DNA of 64,000 nt. Origin: Streptomyces coffeae (GTDB taxonomy: Bacteria > Actinomycetota > Actinomycetes > Streptomycetales > Streptomycetaceae). Positions 18,165-26,843 of the stretch are shown piece after piece (the stretch's first letter is position 1; each line of letters begins with the position of its first letter). The DNA lies in the NCBI RefSeq assembly GCF_016741875.1, contig NZ_JAERRF010000031.1, positions 31,662 through 95,661 on the forward strand, in the 5' to 3' direction. The notes below the pieces were generated by a model, which worked only from the letters and a program-made list of their open reading frames with translations, was not told the DNA's origin and made no database searches. The position numbers and the translations under genes are program-made.

Positions 18165-18401
18165 GGGTCCGATCGTAGGGACGGACGGGTGGGCGTGTCA
18201 CCGGCGTGTCGGATGGTGAGACGCGATTGTCCGCTATGTGGGATGGTGATCGGAGGGCACCCCGGAGGAGGCGTCGGCGCGCCAGGTGGCGGCGGTGGGC
18301 ATCTGTTATCGCGGACGGGATCGTCTCACTGCATGGACCGGGGTCCTTCGGCGCATGCGGGCGGGGGTGCCGGGGACGCCGGGGCGCCCCGGGCGTGCGG
18401 C

Positions 18402-19088
18402 TCAGCCCGCCAGTTCGACGTTGTTCCCCGCGACCGAGATGTCCATGCCGTCCTTGTCGGTCTTCACCGTGTCCAGCCGCATCCCGGTCGGCAGCCCGCC
18501 CACCTTGCGCTCCATGTCGGTGCGCTCCCGGACCTTCTCCTCCCAGCGCGGGATGGTGCCGCCGGGGATGGAGTCGGCGTGCAGCTTGATGGTGTCCCCG
18601 TTCACCACGGTGATGGTGGAGTGCGCGGTGAGGGTGAAGCCCAGCAGACTGCCGGTGATCTTGACCCGGTTCTTGCCCGACGGGTCGTAGGAGACCGTGA
18701 TCCCGGGGCCCGCGGCGCGTGAGAGGTCCGCATAGCTGATGTGGGCCGTGCCGGTGGCGCGGTCCGCGGTGGCGGACGAGAAGTCGCTCGAGACGCCCAC
18801 CGTGTGCAGCTGGGCGTCGAGTTCGGAGACCCGGACACTGCGGCCGTTGCCCGCGTCCGTCGTCAGCCCCTCCATGCTGATGTCGACCTCGTCCAGCTCC
18901 TTGCCCACGACCTGGGTGAGGAACGGAAAGCCCTTGATCGAGACATCGGGCGTGCCGATCAGCCCCTGAGAGCTCTTGATCTTGTCCGCGGCCTTGGACT
19001 CGGCGATGCTCACCGCGATGCGGTCCGCGGCGACGAAGAGACCGCCGAGTATCACGGCGACGATCAGTGTGATGCGTAGTGCGCGCAT
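18402..19088 (-). CDS. DUF2993 (LmeA-like) membrane-anchored protein
   Basis: 228 residues with an N-terminal signal anchor (MRALRITLIVAVILGGLFVAA) and a DUF2993 domain. LmeA of mycobacteria is a phospholipid-binding envelope protein needed for lipomannan elongation. Diagnostic pieces are KGFPFLTQVVGKELDEVDISM and the repeated beta/helix pattern to the C-terminus. AGGGGGA precedes the ATG. A second DUF2993 protein lies at 31416-32828, with the shared motif GFPFLTQV. Confidence 0.88.
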   Translation of the reverse strand: MRALRITLIVAVILGGLFVAADRIAVSIAESKAADKIKSSQGLIGTPDVSIKGFPFLTQVVGKELDEVDISMEGLTTDAGNGRSVRVSELDAQLHTVGVSSDFSSATADRATGTAHISYADLSRAAGPGITVSYDPSGKNRVKITGSLLGFTLTAHSTITVVNGDTIKLHADSIPGGTIPRWEEKVRERTDMERKVGGLPTGMRLDTVKTDKDGMDISVAGNNVELAG

Positions 19089-19173
19089 GTGCTGTGGGTC
19101 CCCCTGGCTCTCGGTCAGGCGCTCGCCTGAGGTTGTGAGCCTAACCGGAGCGATGAGCCGGGGGCCCGGAATG

Positions 19174-20574
19174 TCAGACCAGTGCGCGGCCGATCACATA
19201 GACGACCGGGGCGGCGGCCGCGAGCGGCAGCGCCACCCCGGCGGTCATGTGCACAAAGCGGGAGGGGTAGTCGTAGCTCGCCACCCGGTGGCCGACCAGC
19301 GCGCACACCCCGGCCGCAAGGCCCAGCACCGCGGCGTCCGTGGCGCCGGTGCCGGTGAGCTGTCCGGCCCCGGCGCCCGCGCCCGCCGCGGCGAGCAGCG
19401 CCACGACCACGGACACCGCGATCGGCAGCGGCACCGCGCGCACCAGTACGGCCACCGCCACTCCGGCCGCGCCCACCACCACGGCGTCGGACGACTCCGC
19501 GGCCGTGGCCAGGTATCCGGCCGCGATCACGGCGAGGGCGGTGGAGGCCACGGTGGCGGTCAGGCCGTACAGCCGCTCGTCCGGCGCGCTGTGGCTGCGC
19601 AGCTGGAGCACCAGCACCAGCAGCAGCCAGACCCCGAGCGTGCCGATGACCACCGTGGGGGCGTGCACCCGCTCGGTGGCGAGCAGCCCGGCGGTCGCGG
19701 CGAGCCCGCCCGCGAAGGCGAGCGCGATGCCCTGCCGGGCGGGCCACATGCCGTTCAGCCGGAACCAGCCCGCGGCCGTGACCGCCTGGAGCAGCACCAC
19801 CACGACGGCGACCGCGGGGCGGCCCAGCGGCGCGGCCCCCGCGAGAGCCGCGGCGATGGCGGCGGTCAGGGCGGCCGGGACGAGACCCGGGTGGAGGATC
19901 TGGGGACGGCCCTCGGCACGGGCCTTCTCGGCGGCGGTGAGCGGCCGGGACTCCTCCTCGGACGGGGCGGGCGCTCCGGTGGACGGGTGCTCCGGACCGC
20001 CCGGGTCCGCCATGCCCGCCGGGGCCGCCGTGGCGGGCGCGGGGCCCTGGGGGCCGTGCGCGGCGAACGCGGCGGCGGGCTGCTGCTGATGGTGGTGCGG
20101 CTGCTGGTGCTGCTGGTCCCAGCCGGGGGTGTACGACTGCTGCGGGTATCCCTGCTGATGCCCCTGCTGCGCGGCGGCGTAGGGGTCCGGGTACGGCTGC
20201 GGGTGCTGCCCGTACGCCTGCTGCTGCCCGTACGCCTGCTGCTGGGCGTGACCCGGGTGTGGGGCGTGACCCTGCTGCTGGGTGTGCGGGGCGTGCTGGG
20301 CGGCGTGGGCCTGGTGGCCGTGCTGGCCGTGCTGACTGTGCTGCTGGGCCTGGTGGCCGTGGTGCTGCGGGTGCTGGCCGTGCTGGCCGCCGTACCCCTG
20401 CCCCTGCTGCGGCTGCTGCTGCCCGGCCTGGTCGTGGCCCGGGTCGTACCAGCCCTGGTCCCAGCTTCCGTACAGATCGGCGGGCGGCTGCGGTCCCCCG
20501 TACGGCGTCTCCGGGGACCCGTACGGATCAGAGGGCTCGTACGGGTTCTGCGGGTTGTGCGGCTGGTTGCTCAT
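19174..20574 (-). CDS. Gln/His-rich polytopic membrane protein
   Basis: 466 residues. Residues 1-210 are low complexity: Pro/Tyr/Gly at first, then a long Gln/His/Ala stretch of GQHGHQAHAAQ-like units and HPQPYPDPYAAAQQ. Residues about 230-465 hold roughly eight hydrophobic helices rich in Ala and Val. No known transporter or enzyme motif is visible. The gene follows the MoaD-like gene by 10 bp on the same strand, with GAGG about 5 nt before the ATG. Function unknown; such tails in Streptomyces membrane proteins are usually disordered cytoplasmic regions. Confidence 0.75.
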   Translation of the reverse strand: MSNQPHNPQNPYEPSDPYGSPETPYGGPQPPADLYGSWDQGWYDPGHDQAGQQQPQQGQGYGGQHGQHPQHHGHQAQQHSQHGQHGHQAHAAQHAPHTQQQGHAPHPGHAQQQAYGQQQAYGQHPQPYPDPYAAAQQGHQQGYPQQSYTPGWDQQHQQPHHHQQQPAAAFAAHGPQGPAPATAAPAGMADPGGPEHPSTGAPAPSEEESRPLTAAEKARAEGRPQILHPGLVPAALTAAIAAALAGAAPLGRPAVAVVVVLLQAVTAAGWFRLNGMWPARQGIALAFAGGLAATAGLLATERVHAPTVVIGTLGVWLLLVLVLQLRSHSAPDERLYGLTATVASTALAVIAAGYLATAAESSDAVVVGAAGVAVAVLVRAVPLPIAVSVVVALLAAAGAGAGAGQLTGTGATDAAVLGLAAGVCALVGHRVASYDYPSRFVHMTAGVALPLAAAAPVVYVIGRALV

Positions 20575-20584
20575 GACCTCGGGG

Positions 20585-20860
20585 TCACCCTCCTGCGAAC
20601 GGCGGGAGCACCTCGACCGTGCCGCCCTCGGCCAGTTGGATCGTCTTGTGGTCGCGGGTGCCGACGGGCGTGCCGTCGACCAGGAACGAACAGCGCATCA
20701 ACACCCGCGCGAACTCCGGGCGCGCGGTGTGCCGCCGCCGGGCCGCGTCGAGCGCCTCGGCCAGCGTCGCCGCCGCGTACGGCTCCTCGGAGGTACCGGC
20801 CGCCGCGCGGGCCGCGGCCCAGTACCGGATGGTGCCGGCGGGCGCGTTCTTCATCGCCAT
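20585..20860 (-). CDS. MoaD/ThiS family sulfur-carrier-like protein
   Basis: 91 residues with a ubiquitin-like fold pattern (IRYWAAARAAAGTSEE, then FLVDGTPVGTRDHKTI) and the C-terminal GG (VEVLPPFAGG) that carries the thiocarboxylate in MoaD and ThiS. It may serve molybdopterin synthesis or another sulfur-transfer reaction. An in-frame ATG two codons in (20854) is an alternative start. It lies 10 bp upstream of the Gln/His-rich gene and divergent from the ABC exporter. Confidence 0.85.
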   Translation of the reverse strand: MAMKNAPAGTIRYWAAARAAAGTSEEPYAAATLAEALDAARRRHTARPEFARVLMRCSFLVDGTPVGTRDHKTIQLAEGGTVEVLPPFAGG

Positions 20861-20979
20861 CGCGATCCCTTCCCGTCTTCTGCCGCCTCCATGATGACGG
20901 GTGCGGGCACCGGTCCGGGACCAACGGCGGCCCCGAAAAGGGCGGGCCCGGTGCCGGTGCTCTCGCTTACTGTTTCGGT

Positions 20980-22722
20980 GTGCTGGTCCGACTCATACGG
21001 GTGTATCTCAGACCCCATAACCGAACGATCATGCTGATCGTGCTGTTGCAGCTGGTACAGACGCTGGCGACGCTCTATCTGCCCACGCTCAACGCCGACA
21101 TCATCGACGGCGGAGTGGTGCAGGGAGATACCGGCTACATCCTGCGCATCGGCGGTTTCATGATCGCCGTCACCCTGGCCCAGATCGTGGGCGCCATCGG
21201 CGCCGTCTACTTCAGCGCCCGCACCGCCATGGCGCTCGGCCGGGACGTACGGGCCGCGGTCTTCGACCGGGTGCAGTCCTTCTCCGCCCGTGAGATGGGC
21301 CACTTCGGGGCGCCCTCACTGATCACCCGGACCACCAATGACGTCCAGCAGGTGCAGATGCTGTGCCTGATGGCCTTCACCCTGATGGTCTCCGCGCCGA
21401 TCATGTGCATCGGCGGCGTGATCATGGCGCTCAACCAGGACGTTCCGCTCTCCGCGCTGCTGCTGCTGATCGTCCCGGTCCTCGGGGTCATCGTCAGCCT
21501 GATCATCCGCAGGATGCGTCCGCTGTTCCGCGGCGTCCAGGAGCGCATCGACACCGTCAACCGGGTGCTGCGCGAGCAGATCACCGGGATCCGGGTCATC
21601 CGCGCCTTCGTCCGCGACAGCCATGAGCGCGACCGCTTCACCGGCGCCAACAGCGACCTGATGGACATCTCGCTGCGCGCCGGGCGGCTGATGGCGCTGA
21701 TGTTCCCCGCGGTGATGCTGGTGGTGAACGTCTCCAGCGTGGCCGTGGTCTGGTTCGGCGGACACCGGATCGACAGCGGCGGAATGGAGATCGGCGCGCT
21801 GACCGCGTTCCTCAGCTATCTGATGCAGATTCTGATGGCGGTCATGATGGCCACCTTCATGTTCATGATGGTGCCGCGCGCCGAGGTGTGCGCCGAGCGC
21901 ATCCAGGAGGTGCTGGACACCCGGACCAGCGTGGCCCCGCCGCTGGTGCCGGTCCCGCCCGCGGCCACCGGTGGCGGGCGCGGTCTGCTGGAGCTGCGGG
22001 GCGCGGAGTTCCGCTACCCCGGCGCCGAGGAGCCGGTGCTCCGCGAGATCTCGCTGATCGCCCGGCCCGGCCGGACCACCGCCGTGATCGGCTCGACCGG
22101 CAGTGGAAAATCCACCCTCCTGGGGCTGGTGCCCCGGCTGTTCGACGCGACCGACGGCAGCGTCCACATCGACGGTGTGGACGTACGCGACCTGGACACC
22201 GAGGTGATGTCGCAGACCATCGGGCTCGTCCCGCAGAAGCCGTACCTCTTCTCCGGCACCGTCGCCTCCAATCTGCGCTACGGCAAGCCGGACGCCACCG
22301 ACGAGGAGCTGTGGCGGGCCCTGGAGACCGCCCAGGCCCGGGACTTCGTGGAGGCCATGGAGGGCGGGCTCGACGCCGCCATCGCCCAGGGCGGCTCCAA
22401 TGTCTCCGGCGGCCAGCGGCAGCGGCTGGCCATCGCCCGCGCCCTGGTCCGCAAGCCCTCGGTCTACCTCTTCGACGACTCCTTCTCGGCGCTCGACTAC
22501 GCCACCGACGCCCGGCTGCGGGCGGCGCTCGCGGACCAGACGCGGGACGCGACCGTTGTCATCGTCGCCCAGCGGGTGTCCACCATCCGCGGCGCCGACC
22601 AGATCGTGGTCCTCGACGCCGGGCGGGTCGTGGGCACCGGCACCCACACCGAGCTGATGGCGGACAACCAGACCTACCGCGAGATCGTGCTCTCCCAGCT
22701 CACCGAGCGGGAAGCCGCATGA
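20980..22722 (+). CDS. ABC exporter half-transporter, degenerate-site subunit
   Basis: 580 residues from a GTG (MLVRLIRVYLRPHNR). Six membrane helices (about 1-300) precede the ATPase: Walker A GSTGSGKS, signature VSGGQRQR and Walker B YLFDDS. The second acidic position is Asp instead of the catalytic Glu, as in the non-hydrolysing half of heterodimeric exporters such as TM287/288. The partner follows 70 bp downstream and has a normal Glu. The frame is open far upstream, but that part is a shadow of the opposite-strand genes. The substrate is unknown, possibly drugs or lipids. Confidence 0.9.
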   Translation: MLVRLIRVYLRPHNRTIMLIVLLQLVQTLATLYLPTLNADIIDGGVVQGDTGYILRIGGFMIAVTLAQIVGAIGAVYFSARTAMALGRDVRAAVFDRVQSFSAREMGHFGAPSLITRTTNDVQQVQMLCLMAFTLMVSAPIMCIGGVIMALNQDVPLSALLLLIVPVLGVIVSLIIRRMRPLFRGVQERIDTVNRVLREQITGIRVIRAFVRDSHERDRFTGANSDLMDISLRAGRLMALMFPAVMLVVNVSSVAVVWFGGHRIDSGGMEIGALTAFLSYLMQILMAVMMATFMFMMVPRAEVCAERIQEVLDTRTSVAPPLVPVPPAATGGGRGLLELRGAEFRYPGAEEPVLREISLIARPGRTTAVIGSTGSGKSTLLGLVPRLFDATDGSVHIDGVDVRDLDTEVMSQTIGLVPQKPYLFSGTVASNLRYGKPDATDEELWRALETAQARDFVEAMEGGLDAAIAQGGSNVSGGQRQRLAIARALVRKPSVYLFDDSFSALDYATDARLRAALADQTRDATVVIVAQRVSTIRGADQIVVLDAGRVVGTGTHTELMADNQTYREIVLSQLTEREAA

Positions 22723-22792
22723 GCGGCCCGTCGCGAGCCCTCCGCCGCTTCCGCCGTCCGCCGTTCCCGTATGTGTCGTCGAAGGGCCGTGC

Positions 22793-24760
22793 ATGAGTAC
22801 CCCGGCGCCCCGCAGAGGTCCGGCGCCCGCCGCCGGGCCCGCCCGCTTCATGGGCGGCCAGCCCACCGAGCGGTCCATGGACTTCCGCGGCTCCGGCCGC
22901 CGACTGCTGGGCAGGCTGCGCCCCGAGCGCGGGATCGTGCTGGCCGTGCTCGCCCTGTGCGCGGTCAGCGTGACCCTGTCGGTGCTGGGCCCGCTGATCC
23001 TCGGCAGGGCGACCGACCTGATCTTCGCGGGCATCATCGGGCGCGAGCTGCCCGACGGCGTCACCAAGGAGCAGGCCGTCGAGCGGCTGCGCCACGACGG
23101 CCAGGACACGCTGGCCGACATGGTCGCGTCCATGGACGTCCACCCCGGCCAGGGCATCGACTTCGGCGCGGTCGGCGATGTGCTGCTGTGGGTGCTGGCG
23201 ATCTATGTGTTCGCCTCGCTGCTCGGCCTGGTCCAGGCGCGGGTGGCCATGGTGGTGGTCCAGCGGGTGGTCTTCCGGCTGCGCGAGGACGTCGAACACA
23301 AGCTGGCGCGGCTGCCGTTGTCGTACTTCGACCGGCAGCCGCGCGGTGAGGTGCTCTCCCGCGCCACCAACGACGTCGACAACATCCAGCAGACGCTCCA
23401 GCAGACCTTCAGCCAGGTCATGACCTCGCTGCTGACCATCGTCGGGGTGCTGACGATGATGTTCTGGATCTCGCCGCTGCTGGCGCTGGTGGCGCTGGTC
23501 ACCGTCCCGGTGTCGGTGGTGGTCGCCACCAGGATCGGCAAGCGGGCCCAGCCGCAGTTCGTCAGTCAGTGGAAGACCACGGGCAAGCTCAACGCCCATA
23601 TCGAGGAGATGTACACCGGCCACTCGCTGGTGAAGGTCTTCGGGCGGGAGAAGGAGTCCGCGGAGCTGTTCCGCGAGCAGAACGAGAAGCTGTACGAGGC
23701 GGGCTTCAAGGCCCAGTTCATCTCCGGGCTGATCCAGCCCGCGATGATGTTCATCGGCAATCTCAACTACGTGCTGGTGGCGGTCGTCGGCGGGCTGCGG
23801 GTGGCGAGCGGCGCGCTGTCGATCGGTGACGTCCAGGCGTTTGTGCAGTACTCCCGGCAGTTCAGCCAGCCGCTCACCCAGGTGGCCTCGATGGCCAACC
23901 TGGTGCAGTCCGGGGTGGCGTCGGCCGAGCGTGTCTTCGAGCTGCTGGACGCCGATGAGCAGAGCCCGGACCCGGAGGCGGCGCCGCGGCCGGAGACCGT
24001 GCCCGGGTCGGTGCGCGGCCAGGTCGAGTTCGAGGAGGTCTCCTTCCGCTATCAGCCGGACAAGCCGCTGATCGACGGCCTCTCGCTGTCGGTGCGGCCC
24101 GGCCAGACCGTGGCCATCGTCGGGCCGACCGGCGCCGGAAAGACCACCCTGGTCAATCTGCTGATGCGGTTCTACGAGGTCAGCGGCGGGCGGATCACTC
24201 TGGACGGAGTGGACATCGCCGCGATGTCCCGCGAGGAGCTGCGCTCCCACATCGGCATGGTGCTCCAGGACACCTGGCTGTTCGGCGGCACGATCGCGGA
24301 CAACATCGCGTACGGCGCGCAGGGCGCGAGCTTCGAGCGGATCGTGGAGGCGGCGAAGGCCACTTATGTGGACCGCTTCGTCCGGACCCTGCCGGACGGC
24401 TACGACACGGTGATCGACGAGGAGGGCTCCAATGTCAGCGCCGGTGAGAAGCAGCTGATCACCATCGCCCGCGCGTTCCTCTCGGAGCCGTCGATCCTGG
24501 TGCTGGACGAGGCGACCAGCTCGGTGGACACCCGTACCGAGGTGCTCATCCAGCGGGCGATGGCCTCGCTGCGGACGGGCCGGACCAGCTTTGTCATCGC
24601 GCACCGGCTGTCCACCATCCGCGACGCCGACGTCATCCTGGTGATGGAGCACGGGCGGATCGTGGAACAGGGCACCCATGACGCGCTGCTGGCGGCGGAG
24701 GGCGCGTACGCCCGGCTCTACACGGCGCAGTTCGCGGAGGCGGCGGTCGAGGCGGAGTGA
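22793..24760 (+). CDS. ABC exporter half-transporter, catalytic subunit
   Basis: 655 residues: a 60-residue N-terminal extension, six membrane helices with a long extracellular loop after helix 1 (GRELPDGVTKEQAVERLRHD...), then the ATPase. Walker A is GPTGAGKT, Walker B is ILVLDEATSSVD with the catalytic Glu, and the signature is the non-canonical VSAGEKQL. The complementary asymmetry with the preceding gene (canonical signature there but Asp in Walker B) is the usual signature of a heterodimeric exporter with one hydrolytic site. Confidence 0.93.
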   Translation: MSTPAPRRGPAPAAGPARFMGGQPTERSMDFRGSGRRLLGRLRPERGIVLAVLALCAVSVTLSVLGPLILGRATDLIFAGIIGRELPDGVTKEQAVERLRHDGQDTLADMVASMDVHPGQGIDFGAVGDVLLWVLAIYVFASLLGLVQARVAMVVVQRVVFRLREDVEHKLARLPLSYFDRQPRGEVLSRATNDVDNIQQTLQQTFSQVMTSLLTIVGVLTMMFWISPLLALVALVTVPVSVVVATRIGKRAQPQFVSQWKTTGKLNAHIEEMYTGHSLVKVFGREKESAELFREQNEKLYEAGFKAQFISGLIQPAMMFIGNLNYVLVAVVGGLRVASGALSIGDVQAFVQYSRQFSQPLTQVASMANLVQSGVASAERVFELLDADEQSPDPEAAPRPETVPGSVRGQVEFEEVSFRYQPDKPLIDGLSLSVRPGQTVAIVGPTGAGKTTLVNLLMRFYEVSGGRITLDGVDIAAMSREELRSHIGMVLQDTWLFGGTIADNIAYGAQGASFERIVEAAKATYVDRFVRTLPDGYDTVIDEEGSNVSAGEKQLITIARAFLSEPSILVLDEATSSVDTRTEVLIQRAMASLRTGRTSFVIAHRLSTIRDADVILVMEHGRIVEQGTHDALLAAEGAYARLYTAQFAEAAVEAE

Positions 24761-24829
24761 ACGGGAGCGCCGGGGCCGGGGAGGTTTTCCGGCCCCGGGC
24801 GCTCCTGGGTGCCGCGCGGCGGCGGCCCC

Positions 24830-25711
24830 TCAGGCGTGGGCCAGAGCCCAGCCCGCCACCCGCTCCAGCAGACCGTCCGGCGCCGCCGTCTCCGCATGGC
24901 CGAACCCCGGCTCGATCCACAGCTGTGTGGACGACGGGTCGGCCGCCGCCGCCAGCATCCGCGGATGGTCCAGCGGGAAGTACGGATCCCGGTCGCCGTG
25001 CACGATCAGCAGGGGAGTCGGCGCGATCAGCCGTGCGGCGGCCGCCGGCGGCAGCGGTTCGGGGTCCCAGCCGCGGCCGTCGATCCGGGTGCGCAGCCCG
25101 TAGCGGGAGACCAGCCGTCCGGCGGGGCGCGTGATCGCCCAGTGCACCCGTCGCATCGGGGCGGTTCCTCGGTAGTACCAGCGGGCGGGAGCACTCACGG
25201 AGATCACCGCATCGGCGCGCGCCTCCGTGCGCCCCTCGCGCTCCCCGCTCCCGGTTCCGTCGGACGGCTGATTTTCGCCGTTCGATCCATAGAGTGCGGC
25301 ATGCCGGAGCACCACCGAGCCGCCCATCGAGAAGCCGACCGTGGCGACCCGCCGATGGCCGAGCCGCCGGGCCCAGCACACGGCCTCGGCCAGGTCCAGC
25401 ACCTCCCGGTCGCCCACCGTGGACCGGCCGCCGGACCGGCCATGCCCCCGGAAAGAGAACGTGATCACGGCCGTGTGCTGGGCGAATGCCCTCGCCACCC
25501 GCCGTAGCGCCGGGCGCTCGATCCCACCGGTGAAACCGTGTGCGACCACCAGCGCGAGGGTGTCCGCGGGGGGCGCGGCAGGTGCCGGGGACGGCTCGTA
25601 ACGGGCCTCGATCGGGACCCCGTCCGCCGTCAGCAGCGTCGCCCTGTGGTCGCGCGCAGTGACCGACGGCACTGAACAACGGGCAGATCGAGCCTCTCCA
25701 CCGGATGTCAT
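24830..25711 (-). CDS. Alpha/beta hydrolase
   Basis: 293 residues. The alpha/beta-hydrolase fold has the oxyanion region VVAHGFTGG, nucleophile elbow GFSMGG, acid in VHGDRDPYF and His in GFGHAE. It resembles lysophospholipase/esterase-like cytoplasmic hydrolases; the substrate is unknown. The start at 25711 (MTSGGEARSARC) is chosen because upstream codons come from the repeat-bearing glnR leader region. Inserted Glu/Arg-rich residues after SLYGSNGENQ-like sequence look like a variable loop. It is divergent from glnR. Confidence 0.85.
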   Translation of the reverse strand: MTSGGEARSARCSVPSVTARDHRATLLTADGVPIEARYEPSPAPAAPPADTLALVVAHGFTGGIERPALRRVARAFAQHTAVITFSFRGHGRSGGRSTVGDREVLDLAEAVCWARRLGHRRVATVGFSMGGSVVLRHAALYGSNGENQPSDGTGSGEREGRTEARADAVISVSAPARWYYRGTAPMRRVHWAITRPAGRLVSRYGLRTRIDGRGWDPEPLPPAAAARLIAPTPLLIVHGDRDPYFPLDHPRMLAAAADPSSTQLWIEPGFGHAETAAPDGLLERVAGWALAHA

Positions 25712-25836
25712 GTGGGTTATTCTCTGTGAAGAGGATCCGGGCAGCGTTGCCCCCGGGTCCTTTTGTGCTTTCAGGAGCACGGTGCGCGCATGAGCGGGCA
25801 CCCGCTCCAAGGGCGCGGAGCTGACCGTACGACGAA

Positions 25837-25904
25837 GTAGCCGAAGAAGTAGCCGAAGAAGTAGCCGAGGAAGAAGCCGCAGACTCCCCCAGGCGCTGCC
25901 TGGG
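25837..25904. repeat. 12-bp tandem repeat plus palindrome before glnR
   Basis: Three head-to-tail copies of GTAGCCGAAGAA (25837-25872, last copy with one change) followed 15 bp later by CCCAGGC-GCT-GCCTGGG (25888-25904), a perfect 7-bp stem. They lie in the 289-bp space between the hydrolase and glnR, which otherwise shows no gene. On the minus strand the repeat would read FFGY, but the frame lacks other support. Confidence 0.7.
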
Positions 25905-26000
25905 AGGTGCCCCTCTCGCAAGGGACCGAGGAGGAACCGAGGTAATGGGCGAGCGAAGCGTGCTCCATGTCAGGACCACAACCGAGGCGGGTGGTGGACG

Positions 26001-26819
26001 ATGAGTTCCCTCCTGCTGCTGACCAACGCACTCCAGCCCTCGACGGAGGTGCTCCCCGCTCTCGGCCTGCTGCTGCACAGTGTGCGGGTCGCCCCCGCGG
26101 AGGGCCCGGCCCTGGTGGATACCCCGGGCGCCGACGTCATCCTGATCGACGGCCGCCGCGATCTGCCGCAGGTCCGCAGCCTGTGCCAGTTGCTGCGGTC
26201 CACCGGCCCCGGCTGCCCGCTGGTCCTGGTGGTGACCGAGGGCGGTCTCGCCGCCGTCACCGCCGACTGGGGCATCGACGACGTACTGCTGGACACCGCG
26301 GGTCCGGCCGAGGTGGAGGCCCGGCTACGGCTGGCCATGGGCCGCCAGCAGATCACCACCGACGACAGCCCGATGGAGATCCGCACCGGCGATCTCTCGG
26401 TCGACGAGGCCACCTACAGCGCCAAACTCAAGGGTCGTGTGCTCGATCTCACATTCAAGGAGTTCGAGCTGCTGAAGTACCTCGCCCAGCACCCCGGCCG
26501 GGTCTTCACCCGCGCCCAGCTGCTCCAGGAGGTCTGGGGCTACGACTACTTCGGTGGCACCCGCACGGTCGACGTCCATGTCCGGCGGCTGCGCGCCAAG
26601 CTGGGCCCGGAGCACGAGTCCCTGATCGGGACCGTGCGGAACGTGGGCTACCGTTTCGTCGCTCCCGAGAAGGTCGAGCGCGCCGCGGAGGAAGCCAGGG
26701 CCAAGGCGTCGGCCGGGGGCACCGCCCGCGGCAACGGTCCGGACCCCACCGCCGGGGCCCGCGGGGACAGTGCGCGGTCCGCGGCGGAAGCGGGTACCGC
26801 ACGACCCGCCAATACCTAG
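26001..26819 (+). CDS. glnR: GlnR, global nitrogen regulator
   Basis: 272 residues, an OmpR-family orphan response regulator with no kinase beside it. The N-terminus MSSLLLLTNALQPSTEVLP and the receiver region (ADVILIDGRRD, with Asp near 50) match Streptomyces GlnR as I know it. The receiver lacks the usual acidic pocket, in line with phosphorylation-independent dimerisation known for GlnR. The C-terminal winged helix contains LTFKEFELLKYLAQHPGRVF and GTRTVDVHVRRLRAKLG. GlnR controls glnA, amtB, glnK, nir and other nitrogen genes. A variable Ala/Gly-rich tail ends the protein. Confidence 0.95.
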   Translation: MSSLLLLTNALQPSTEVLPALGLLLHSVRVAPAEGPALVDTPGADVILIDGRRDLPQVRSLCQLLRSTGPGCPLVLVVTEGGLAAVTADWGIDDVLLDTAGPAEVEARLRLAMGRQQITTDDSPMEIRTGDLSVDEATYSAKLKGRVLDLTFKEFELLKYLAQHPGRVFTRAQLLQEVWGYDYFGGTRTVDVHVRRLRAKLGPEHESLIGTVRNVGYRFVAPEKVERAAEEARAKASAGGTARGNGPDPTAGARGDSARSAAEAGTARPANT

Positions 26820-26843
26820 CTGGACCCGCGTAGACTGCCGCGC

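Noticed and set aside
18976..20979. Very long N-terminal extension of the first ABC exporter gene
   Set aside because: It is an open shadow frame opposite three minus-strand genes; membrane-transporter similarity starts at the GTG at 20980.
21316..24679. Two minus-strand frames over 600 codons opposite the ABC exporter
   Set aside because: Composition (HRD/GQ-rich) and lack of motifs mark them as antisense shadows of the exporter genes.
25771..26031. Minus-strand frame with FFGYFFGYFFGYF repeat
   Set aside because: The repeat is the complement of the 12-bp tandem repeat in the glnR leader; the frame overlaps the start of glnR, has no ribosome site and no family pattern.
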